Assembly: GCA_005788935.1 (NCBI GenBank)
Contig: SYAK01000032.1
Location: 1 to 5,205 of the forward strand
DNA length: 5,205 nucleotides
Direction of reading: 5' to 3'
Source of the DNA: Pseudomonadota bacterium
Lineage (GTDB): Bacteria > Myxococcota > UBA9042 > PHBI01
Position numbers and translations under genes: made by a program. Positions 1 through 5,145 of this stretch are shown here, in pieces (positions within the stretch are counted from its first letter, which is position 1; every line of letters begins with the position of its first letter). The notes beneath the pieces were generated by a model. The model was given only the letters and a program-made list of their open reading frames with translations. It was not told where the DNA came from and did not search any database.

Positions 1-1278
1 CTTGGCGCGGTTACGCTCGACGTCGTTCTTTGCGATGGGCTTGTCGGGACCGAAGCCCTGCGTGTCGATGCGTCCGCTATCGATACCCTTGCCGACGAAG
101 TAGGCCTTCACGGAAGCCGCGCGGCGCTGCGACAGGTCGAGGTTCAGCTCACGCTTGCCCTCGGCCGAGGTGTGACCCTCGATGAGGAGACGCGTCGCGG
201 GGTACTGCGCGAGGACCGCGACCGCCTCGTCGAGGATCGGGAAGCTCTTCTCGATGATGACGTCGCTGTCCTTCTCGAAGTTGATGCCCTTCATGACGCC
301 GCTGTAGCGCGCGATGACCTCTTCGGGGGGCGGCGGCGGGCAACCGTTGTGCTCCTTGACGCCTGCGATGGTCGGGCAGCGGTCGTCGAGGTTCGCGATC
401 AGGTCGCCGTCCGCGTCGGCGCAGCCCTGGAACTCGGCAACGCCGGGCTCGTCGACGCAGCGGTCGTCGAGGTCCACGATGCGGTCGGCGTCCTTGTCCG
501 GGCAGCCGCGATCGTCGAGGCGGCCCGCGATCTCGGGGCAGCGGTCCTCGGCGTCGGCGATCGTGTCGCCGTCCTGGTCTGGACAGCCGTTGGCGGTCGG
601 GTGACCGGCCACGTTCGGGCAGCTGTCGGCCGTGTCAATGAAGCCGTCGCCGTCGGTGTCGAGGATGACGGGAACGACCGGCTTCGGCTGAGCACCGCCG
701 AAGGTCGCGAAGAGGCCGAGCGACGCGATGAGGTCGTGCCCGGTCGCCTCGTCGGCGCTCTCGGTGCCAAGCCGCAGGAGGTAGCGCAGGTCGGCACGGA
801 AGCCCGCGGACTCCCACGGGTACATCTTGAGACCCGCCACCGCGTTGAGGCCGAGGTCGAAGTCGGTCGCGTGCAGCTCGCCGCTCTGACGCTGCGGGAA
901 GCCGAGGGTGATGCTCGGGCCCGCCCCGACGAACGGGACGAACCAGCTGTGGCTCACCGGGTGCCAGATGGCGTCGACGTGAACCGAGAACATCGTCAGC
1001 CGGTTGACCTCGGCGGGGGCCACCTGCAGCGCGCCCTCGAGCCCCCAGGACGTGGAGAAGTTGTGGCCGCCCGTCAGCGTGTAGGCGAAGGTGTGCTCGA
1101 GCGGGTACGGATACGCCGACACCGCGTCATACGGAACCGCGTCAGGGGCGAGGAAGAAGAGGCCGCCGAGCTGCAGCGACAGCTCCGAGCTGGATTTCAG
1201 CACGAACGGGCGGGCCGAGGCGGGCGACGCTGCGAATGCGAGGGCGAGCGCGGCGAGGATGGAGATGCGGACGGACAT
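1..1278 (-). CDS. OmpA-family outer-membrane protein with TSP3 repeats (3' end outside window)
   Basis: This protein probably links the outer membrane to peptidoglycan. I translated 426 codons from ATG 1278 with no stop before the window edge. Residues 1-22 are a signal peptide (hydrophobic core, cleavage after Ala-Ser-Ala). Residues about 28-193 alternate polar and aromatic/hydrophobic residues like a small beta-barrel. Residues 207-314 are four thrombospondin type 3 repeats, followed by a short proline hinge (314-318). From about 321 comes the OmpA C-terminal domain, with GHTSAEG (368-374), LSQRRA (382-387) and GFGPDKP (408-414). Arg386 matches the arginine that contacts diaminopimelate in OmpA domains, but the usual aspartate of GHTD is Ser371. 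The start is supported by the signal peptide and by AAGGGTGA just upstream. The missing end should hold only the last NRR-type motif and a short tail. It is transcribed divergently from the patatin gene. OmpA/TSP3 architecture is common in myxobacteria. The family call is firm; the physiological role is inferred. Confidence 0.95.
   Translation of the reverse strand, partial: MSVRISILAALALAFAASPASARPFVLKSSSELSLQLGGLFFLAPDAVPYDAVSAYPYPLEHTFAYTLTGGHNFSTSWGLEGALQVAPAEVNRLTMFSVHVDAIWHPVSHSWFVPFVGAGPSITLGFPQRQSGELHATDFDLGLNAVAGLKMYPWESAGFRADLRYLLRLGTESADEATGHDLIASLGLFATFGGAQPKPVVPVILDTDGDGFIDTADSCPNVAGHPTANGCPDQDGDTIADAEDRCPEIAGRLDDRGCPDKDADRIVDLDDRCVDEPGVAEFQGCADADGDLIANLDDRCPTIAGVKEHNGCPPPPPEEVIARYSGVMKGINFEKDSDVIIEKSFPILDEAVAVLAQYPATRLLIEGHTSAEGKRELNLDLSQRRAASVKAYFVGKGIDSGRIDTQGFGPDKPIAKNDVERNRAK
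337..660 (-). repeat. Four tandem 81-bp units encoding TSP3 calcium-binding repeats
   Basis: Inside the OmpA-like gene, residues 207-314 divide into exactly four 27-residue units starting DTDGDG, DQDGDT, DKDADR and DADGDL. Each has an Asp-rich calcium-binding loop and two cysteines 12 residues apart (C220/C232, C247/C259, C274/C286, C301/C313), which would form disulfides in the periplasm. Unit 3 (418-498) is the most degenerate: it has DADR instead of DGD, and lacks the prolines after both cysteines. The units have diverged in DNA sequence, so this is an old protein repeat rather than a recent duplication. Confidence 0.9.
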
Positions 1279-1282
1279 GGCT

Positions 1283-1290
1283 TCACCCTT
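1283..1290 (-). promoter_or_regulatory. Ribosome binding site of the OmpA-like gene
   Basis: AAGGGTGA on the minus strand precedes ATG 1278 by 4 nt (8 nt from the AAGG part). It matches two pieces of the anti-Shine-Dalgarno complement, AAGG and GGTGA. It supports the start that puts a clean signal peptide at the N-terminus. Confidence 0.6.
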
Positions 1291-1364
1291 CGGGTTGCGG
1301 CGGTCTGCGGAGGCGGGGAGACGGCGGGGCGGGGACGCGAGGCGGCCGCGGCGCGCGAGGTGCG

Positions 1365-1394
1365 GATATAGAGCGCGAGGCGCGCGGATGTCAA
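1365..1394 (-). promoter_or_regulatory. Sigma70-type promoter of the OmpA-like gene
   Basis: On the minus strand a perfect TTGACA (1394-1389) is followed by 17 nt and CTATAT (1371-1366), or by 18 nt and TATATC (1370-1365). This is one of the few AT-rich spots in the region. Transcription would begin near 1358, giving a 5' leader of about 80 nt before ATG 1278. Both boxes and their spacing fit a housekeeping promoter, as expected for an abundant envelope protein. Confidence 0.65.
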
Positions 1395-1400
1395 CCGGTC

Positions 1401-1440
1401 GTGGGCGGTCGTGGGCGGACGTGGGCGGACCAGGGCGGAC
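1401..1440. repeat. Tandem 10-bp repeat, four units
   Basis: Four consecutive decamers read GTGGGCGGTC, GTGGGCGGAC, GTGGGCGGAC and CAGGGCGGAC, and a fifth, poorly matching block follows at 1441-1450. The array begins 6 bp upstream of the -35 box of the OmpA promoter. Its period is close to one DNA turn, so the units face the same side of the helix. It is noncoding on the likely reading of both flanking genes. It could be a protein-binding array or simple slippage of a GC-rich repeat. Confidence 0.75.
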
Positions 1441-1465
1441 CGGGGCACCGGACGCCGGACCTTGT

Positions 1466-1480
1466 TTGACACTTCGTCAA
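1466..1480. promoter_or_regulatory. 15-bp inverted repeat, candidate operator (site 1)
   Basis: TTGAC-ACTTC-GTCAA has perfect 5-bp arms and a 5-bp centre, and lies in the intergenic region between the OmpA-like and patatin genes. A close relative, CTGACACGCTGTCAG, sits at 2967-2981. The two share YTGACAC at the left and GTCAR at the right with identical spacing. The size and symmetry fit a dimeric regulator of the TetR or GntR kind, but no regulator gene is visible here. The left arm also spells a -35 box, TTGACA (1466-1471), without a good -10 at the right distance. No T tract follows, so it is not a typical terminator. Confidence 0.45.
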
Positions 1481-1515
1481 GGATACCACTTCGGGGCGTT
1501 CCCGCGCGCGGATGT

Positions 1516-1544
1516 TTGCAGCACCCCGCGATGGCGCGTATCGT
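1516..1544 (+). promoter_or_regulatory. Weak sigma70-like promoter candidate for the patatin operon
   Basis: TTGCAG (1516-1521), a 17-nt spacer and TATCGT (1539-1544) give about 3/6 and 4/6 matches to the two boxes. Transcription would start near 1551, about 40 nt before the preferred GTG start at 1591. If correct, it rules out the upstream in-frame ATGs at 1411 and 1531 as starts. The match is modest for a GC-rich genome, so this is tentative. Confidence 0.35.
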
Positions 1545-1579
1545 CTCGGGTGTTCAGGCCCGCATGCGCGGGTCGCGAC

Positions 1580-1584
1580 AGGAG
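1580..1584 (+). promoter_or_regulatory. Shine-Dalgarno deciding the patatin start
   Basis: AGGAG lies 6 nt upstream of GTG 1591, the ideal distance. The in-frame ATGs at 1411, 1531 and 1564 lack a comparable site, and the residues they would add are Arg/Gly-rich and unlike a patatin N-terminus. This site therefore fixes the start at GTG 1591. Confidence 0.75.
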
Positions 1585-1590
1585 CGCAAC

Positions 1591-2946
1591 GTGGGCATCA
1601 CCATCGTCCAGAAAAGCGACCTCTCGAAGGCCCACATCGGGGCCCGCAAGGCCCTCGTCCTTGCGGGTGGGGCCATCTCGGGTGGCGCCTTCAAGCTCGG
1701 TGGACTCGAGGCCTTCGATCGCTTCCTCGGGAGCACGAGGGTCAACGATTTCGACATGTTCATGGGCATCTCCGCGGGGGCCTTCATCGCCGCCCCGATC
1801 GCGGGCGGGCTGCCGCCGTCGGAGCTCGTCGAGGCGTTCGTCGGGGAGCCGCGACGGATGCCGCGCTTCCGGATGGCGGACTTCTACTACCCGAACTTCG
1901 GCGAGCTCTGGTCGCGCCCGGTCGCTGGGCTGTCGGAGCTCGCGAAGATGGGACCTCGCGCCACGGGGCGACTGCTGCGCAGCCTGCCCGAACTGGTCGC
2001 GCCGCTCACGGCGAGGGCGCGGGCCTTCCTCGCGGAGCCCGGCCTCGAGACGGCCGAAGCCCTCGCGGCCCCGGTCCTCGAGGCCCTTGCCGACCCAGAC
2101 CCCCAGCCGTTCGGTTGGCTCCCGTCGGGGCTCTTCGACAACCGTCGCATCGAGGCCTACGTCCGCGAGAGCCTCGAGCGAAACGGCATCCCGAACGATT
2201 TCCGGCAACTGAAACTGAGCCGCGGCAAGAGCCTCTACATCGGCGCGACGAACATCAACACGGCCCAGGGCGCAGTCTTCGGGCACGACGAGGACCACTC
2301 GGTCACGATCAGCGAGGCCGTGCAGGCCTCGACCGCCATCCCGGGCTTCTTCCGGCCCGCCCGCATCGGGCCGCCCGGGCGAGAGCAGGACTATGTCGAC
2401 GCCGCGGTCCGCAAGACCGCCAACATCAGCGTCCCCGTCCGCCACGGCGCTCAGCTCGTCGTGTGCTACAACCCGTTCCGGCCGTTCGTGAACTACCGCC
2501 ATCGCCTCGTCAGTGACGGGCGCAGCTCGATCGCCGACCTCGGGATGGCCGTCATCCTGAATCAGGCGTTCCGCACGATGCTGCACTCGCGGCTGCGGCT
2601 CGGTATCGAAAAACTGAAGCTCGACGAGAACTTCCGCGGTGACGTCATCCTCATCGAGCCGACCGAGACCGACGCGCGCTTCTTTTCGATGAACCCAGTC
2701 GCCTTCTGGGCGCGCAAGGCGGCCGCCGAGCACGGATTCGAGTCGGTGAAACTGTCACTGCACCGCCATTACGAATCGCTGCGCAACATCCTCGGGGCCT
2801 ACGGCATCAAGGTCGACCTCGCGGCGATCGGCGACAGCCTGCGCGGCGAAGGTCGCGATCGGGGCCGCGCGCGACCAGAGGCGGACGACAGCGGACGCGC
2901 CGAACCCCGACCGAGCCTGCGGGTCGTGGCGGGCGGGCGGCGCTGA
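1591..2946 (+). CDS. Patatin-like phospholipase / lipid acyl hydrolase
   Basis: This is a 451-residue protein of the patatin fold, which hydrolyses acyl esters of phospholipids or other lipids with a Ser-Asp dyad. The glycine-rich oxyanion-hole segment is at residues 25-37 (AGGAISGGAFKLG). The nucleophile elbow GISAG is at 59-63, with Ser61 as nucleophile. A patatin-type segment ASTAIPGFF is at 246-254. The catalytic aspartate is probably Asp270 in YVDAA; most patatins have DGG or DGA, so the glycine after the aspartate is replaced by Ala271. Residues about 414-451 form an Arg/Asp/Gly-rich tail that is probably disordered. There is no signal peptide or membrane segment, so it should be cytoplasmic or peripherally membrane-bound. 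The GTG start is chosen for its AGGAG. It is the first gene of a likely three-gene operon, 16 nt before the carboxypeptidase. The family is clear; substrate and role are unknown. Confidence 0.9.
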   Translation: MGITIVQKSDLSKAHIGARKALVLAGGAISGGAFKLGGLEAFDRFLGSTRVNDFDMFMGISAGAFIAAPIAGGLPPSELVEAFVGEPRRMPRFRMADFYYPNFGELWSRPVAGLSELAKMGPRATGRLLRSLPELVAPLTARARAFLAEPGLETAEALAAPVLEALADPDPQPFGWLPSGLFDNRRIEAYVRESLERNGIPNDFRQLKLSRGKSLYIGATNINTAQGAVFGHDEDHSVTISEAVQASTAIPGFFRPARIGPPGREQDYVDAAVRKTANISVPVRHGAQLVVCYNPFRPFVNYRHRLVSDGRSSIADLGMAVILNQAFRTMLHSRLRLGIEKLKLDENFRGDVILIEPTETDARFFSMNPVAFWARKAAAEHGFESVKLSLHRHYESLRNILGAYGIKVDLAAIGDSLRGEGRDRGRARPEADDSGRAEPRPSLRVVAGGRR

Positions 2947-2949
2947 GCC

Positions 2950-2954
2950 GGTGA
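2950..2954 (+). promoter_or_regulatory. Ribosome binding site deciding the carboxypeptidase start
   Basis: GGTGA, complementary to the 16S rRNA tail, lies 8 nt upstream of ATG 2963. The in-frame GTG at 2951 is part of this motif and has no good site of its own, so ATG 2963 is preferred. The evidence is moderate, and GTG 2951 would add only four residues. Confidence 0.45.
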
Positions 2955-2962
2955 CGGCGGGA

Positions 2963-3919
2963 ATGTCTGACACGCTGTCAGGGAACGAGACCGCGCGACC
3001 TCGACCGCGCGTGGTCGGCTTCACGCCGGCGAGCCCGTTCGAGATGACGCAGGCCGAGGCTGGCGCCGAGGTGCTTCGGGCGCTCGGCCTCTCCGTGACC
3101 CTGCCCGAGCCGCTGCTCGACGCGGAGCCGAACGCGCGCAGCTGGCTTGCGGGCGGGGACCGGGCACGCGCCGATGCGCTCGCGACGGCGCTCGCGGCCG
3201 ACTGCGAGGTTGTCTGGATGGTGCGCGGGGGCTTCGGCTCGGCCCGCGTCCTCGCGGCGGGGGCACCGAGCGCATCTCGGACGCCGCTCGTCGCGTTCTC
3301 GGACGGGACCGCGCTGCTCGCGTGGGCCTCGGGGGCTGGACAACCCGCCTGGTCAGCCCCACCGCTGACGCAGCTGCCGCGGCTCGACGCCCGGTCGGCG
3401 GTCCGACTCGCGGCCTTCGCGCGCGGCCTCGCAAGGCCCCGGCCGCCAGCGCCCGTCGCATTCCAGGGGCTCCGCTGCCACCTTCGCGGTGAGGCCACCG
3501 GTCCGCTGTTTCCCGCGAACCTCTGCGTGCTCGCGTCACTCGCTGGGACGCCGCTCGCCCCCGACCTGCGCGGCGCGGTCCTCGCCCTCGAGGACACGGG
3601 CGAGGCGCCCTACCGCGTCGACCGCATGCTGACGCAGGTCGCACAGGCAGGCCTCCTCGAGGGGGTCCGCGGCGTGGTCCTCGGTGATTTCACGGCGGGA
3701 CATGCGCCCTCGGAGGCGCTCACGCGTGGGCTCGCGGCCGTCTTTCACCACTTCGTCGCAGACTGGGCGGCCCCGCGCGGCGTGGCCGTGGCCGCCGATC
3801 TGCCGTTTGGTCACGGCGGGGTGAACGCGCCCCTGCCCTGCGGCCGCGCGAGCGGCTTCGTCGCGACGCTCTCGGTCGACGACGACGGCGCCGGGCTGAC
3901 CTTCGCAGAGGCTGCATGA
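2963..3919 (+). CDS. LD-carboxypeptidase, peptidase family S66 (LdcA/MccF-like)
   Basis: This 318-residue enzyme should release the terminal D-alanine from tetrapeptide muropeptides, a step in cytoplasmic peptidoglycan recycling. The S66 signatures are all present in order: an N-terminal VVGFTPASPF strand-loop (17-26), RGGFG (88-92), the nucleophile in AFSDG (Ser113), LEDTGEAPYRVDRML (209-223, catalytic Glu210), and GHGGVNAPLPCG (283-294, catalytic His284). The Ser-Glu-His triad is therefore complete. The length fits the family. The usual GGNL near the middle reads PANL here (184-187). There is no signal peptide, so it is cytoplasmic. The start is ATG 2963 (GGTGA upstream); GTG 2951 and an internal GTG at 3010 are alternatives. 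Its stop overlaps the next start as ATGA, suggesting coupled translation. MccF-type self-immunity peptidases share this fold, but the neighbouring serine hydrolase favours a recycling role. Confidence 0.93.
   Translation: MSDTLSGNETARPRPRVVGFTPASPFEMTQAEAGAEVLRALGLSVTLPEPLLDAEPNARSWLAGGDRARADALATALAADCEVVWMVRGGFGSARVLAAGAPSASRTPLVAFSDGTALLAWASGAGQPAWSAPPLTQLPRLDARSAVRLAAFARGLARPRPPAPVAFQGLRCHLRGEATGPLFPANLCVLASLAGTPLAPDLRGAVLALEDTGEAPYRVDRMLTQVAQAGLLEGVRGVVLGDFTAGHAPSEALTRGLAAVFHHFVADWAAPRGVAVAADLPFGHGGVNAPLPCGRASGFVATLSVDDDGAGLTFAEAA
2967..2981. promoter_or_regulatory. 15-bp inverted repeat at the start codon, candidate operator or RNA hairpin (site 2)
   Basis: CTGACA-CGC-TGTCAG has perfect 6-bp arms and a 3-bp centre, starting 1 nt after ATG 2963. 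It matches the repeat at 1466-1480 in spacing and outer sequence (YTGACAC...GTCAR). In RNA it would fold into a compact hairpin inside the ribosome footprint. It could therefore act as an operator, as a translational brake, or be a coincidence within codons 2-7. Confidence 0.4.
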
Positions 3920-4992
3920 CGCGGGGCACGGTCTGGCAGACCGGCCCGCTCGGCCCGATGCTCGGGGGGCTGCTGCGCGAGGGGCGCGCGGAGGGGGCCT
4001 TCCCCGAGGGCGCCGCCGCGGTCTGGCACGGTGGACGACGCGCTGGGGAGGCGGTCCTCGCGGGCGACCACGGCGACGTTCACCCGCAGGCCCTTCGCTG
4101 GGACCTCGCGTCGCTGACGAAGCCGAGGGTGGTCGGGACGCTGGCGATGCAGGCAGTGTCCGCGGGCGCGCTCGACCTCGACGCGCCGATGTCTCCTGAC
4201 CTGCCGCCGCACGTCACGGCGCGCGCGCTGCTCGGACACCGGGCGGGGCTGCCACCCTTCTTCACGTGGTGGCGCGCGCTGCCGCCACGGTGTCGCGCTG
4301 GGTCGCGGGAGGCGCGGTCGGCGCTCGAGGCGCTGACGCGACACGCCGCCCTCGAGAGTCGCCCCGGTGCGCCGGCCTGCTACAGCGACATCGGCTTCAT
4401 GCTTCTTTACTTTGAGCTCGAGCGGCGACTCGGAGCGCTCCGCGGACGTTTCCAGGGGTTCGGAGGTGTCTCACCGCCGCGCGCGCCGGAACGCTTCGTC
4501 GCGTGCGGCCCCTGCCCAGCCCGCGGACGCGTCGTGCAGGGTGAGGTCCATGACCCGCAGGCGTGGGCGGCGGGAGGCGCGGCAGGCCACGCCGGTCTCT
4601 TCGCCACCGCGCGCGCCGTGACGGCCTGGGGAGCTGGTCTCGTGGCGCTCGCCCGCGGGGCCCCGACGCCATCGCACGGACCGCTCGCTGGCGTCAGCGG
4701 CGACGTCGTGCGGGCCTTCTGGGCGGCGCCAGCCCAACCTGACGGCTCGACCTGGCGGCTCGCCTGGGACAGCCCGAGCGCCCACGGGAGCTCCGCGGGC
4801 GAGACGGTCGCACCGGACGCGGTCGGTCATCTGGGATTCACCGGGACGAGCGTCTGGCTCGAACCGGCGCGGGACCTCACGGTCGTGCTGCTGACGAACC
4901 GGGTGGCGCTCGGCGAGCGCGCACAACCGCGGCTGCGCGGGTTCCGGCCGCGTTTTCACGACGCTGTCCGCGAGGCGGTCGCCCGCGGCTGA
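3916..4992 (+). CDS. Cytoplasmic serine hydrolase, beta-lactamase/class C PBP family (AmiE-like)
   Basis: This 358-residue protein has the penicillin-recognising serine hydrolase fold. The catalytic SLTK tetrad is at 66-69 (Ser66, Lys69). The second motif is YSD at 156-158, where YxN is more usual. The third, KTG-like motif is HLG at 305-307, within HLGFTGTS. Family hallmarks ALLGHRAGLP (104-113), EVHDPQAWAAGGAAGHAGLF (210-229) and LLTNRV (325-330) are clear. The VHD...GHAGLF block is typical of the group that includes Bacillus AmiE, an N-acetylmuramyl-L-alanine amidase encoded beside peptidoglycan-recycling genes. Unlike the secreted Bacillus enzyme, this one shows no signal peptide. Its ATG overlaps the carboxypeptidase stop (ATGA, 3916-3919), so the two are probably translationally coupled. 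The likely role is muramyl-peptide cleavage during recycling; a general esterase or D-amino-acid peptidase is the alternative. The fold is certain, the substrate is inferred. Confidence 0.88.
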   Translation: MTRGTVWQTGPLGPMLGGLLREGRAEGAFPEGAAAVWHGGRRAGEAVLAGDHGDVHPQALRWDLASLTKPRVVGTLAMQAVSAGALDLDAPMSPDLPPHVTARALLGHRAGLPPFFTWWRALPPRCRAGSREARSALEALTRHAALESRPGAPACYSDIGFMLLYFELERRLGALRGRFQGFGGVSPPRAPERFVACGPCPARGRVVQGEVHDPQAWAAGGAAGHAGLFATARAVTAWGAGLVALARGAPTPSHGPLAGVSGDVVRAFWAAPAQPDGSTWRLAWDSPSAHGSSAGETVAPDAVGHLGFTGTSVWLEPARDLTVVLLTNRVALGERAQPRLRGFRPRFHDAVREAVARG

Positions 4993-5021
4993 GGCGGACG
5001 CGTTTTCCGGGTCGGGGGCGA

Positions 5022-5050
5022 TTGAGCAGCGCCGGGGCCTGTGGTAAACC
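5022..5050 (+). promoter_or_regulatory. Promoter candidate for the gene at 5146
   Basis: TTGAGC (5022-5027), a 17-nt spacer and TAAACC (5045-5050) preceded by TGG (an extended -10 feature) fit a sigma70-type promoter with a weak -10 box. It lies in the gap between the serine hydrolase and the next gene. Transcription would start near 5057, giving a leader of about 90 nt. It suggests the last gene is transcribed separately from the operon. Confidence 0.4.
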
Positions 5051-5062
5051 GTCGCGTCGCGT

Positions 5063-5108
5063 CGGGCCCACGAGCCCGCCGCGGGCCCGGCCAGACGGCG
5101 CAGCGCCG
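5063..5108 (+). other. Two adjacent GC-rich hairpins in the intergenic gap
   Basis: CGGGCCC (5063-5069) pairs with GGGCCCG (5083-5089) across a 13-nt loop. Immediately after, CGGCG-CAG-CGCCG (5096-5108) makes a second small stem. Neither is followed by a T run, so they are not clear intrinsic terminators. They could fold in the leader of the next gene, but inverted repeats arise easily in DNA this GC-rich. Confidence 0.3.
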
Positions 5109-5134
5109 CACGACCGAGGCCTCGAGTCCGCCCG

Positions 5135-5139
5135 AGGAG
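5135..5139 (+). promoter_or_regulatory. Shine-Dalgarno of the gene at 5146
   Basis: AGGAG lies 6 nt upstream of ATG 5146, the same motif and distance as for the patatin gene. It is the main evidence that the short open frame after it is a real gene. Confidence 0.7.
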
Positions 5140-5145
5140 TGCTGC

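Noticed and set aside
172..1371. A 399-codon open frame on the plus strand.
   Set aside because: It lies antisense to the OmpA-like gene, is full of Val/Arg/Glu/Ala expected from the complement of GC-rich codons, has no recognisable domain, and the minus strand encodes a clear OmpA protein.
1466..1490. TTGACA at 1466-1471 as the -35 box of a plus-strand promoter.
   Set aside because: At 16-18 nt spacing the -10 position reads ACTTCG, CTTCGG or TTCGGG, and GATACC is only 10 nt away. The inverted repeat explains the sequence better.
1411..1590. Extended N-terminus of the patatin from ATG 1411, 1531 or 1564.
   Set aside because: The added residues are Arg/Gly-rich and partly encoded by the tandem decamer array and the inverted repeat. 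GTG 1591 has an ideal AGGAG, and a candidate promoter lies at 1516-1544.
2640..2647. The palindrome TGACGTCA.
   Set aside because: It is an 8-bp site inside the patatin coding region, encoding Gly-Asp-Val-Ile. It lacks the spacing of the two 15-bp repeats and is expected by chance.
1477..2733. A 418-codon open frame on the minus strand.
   Set aside because: It is the antisense shadow of the patatin gene, whose catalytic motifs are unmistakable. Its composition is low-complexity Arg/Asp/Glu/Val.
3021..3644. Minus-strand open frames over the carboxypeptidase gene, including a 280-codon frame at 2755-3597.
   Set aside because: They are antisense shadows with Arg/Pro/Ser-rich low-complexity translations, while the plus strand has a complete S66 triad.
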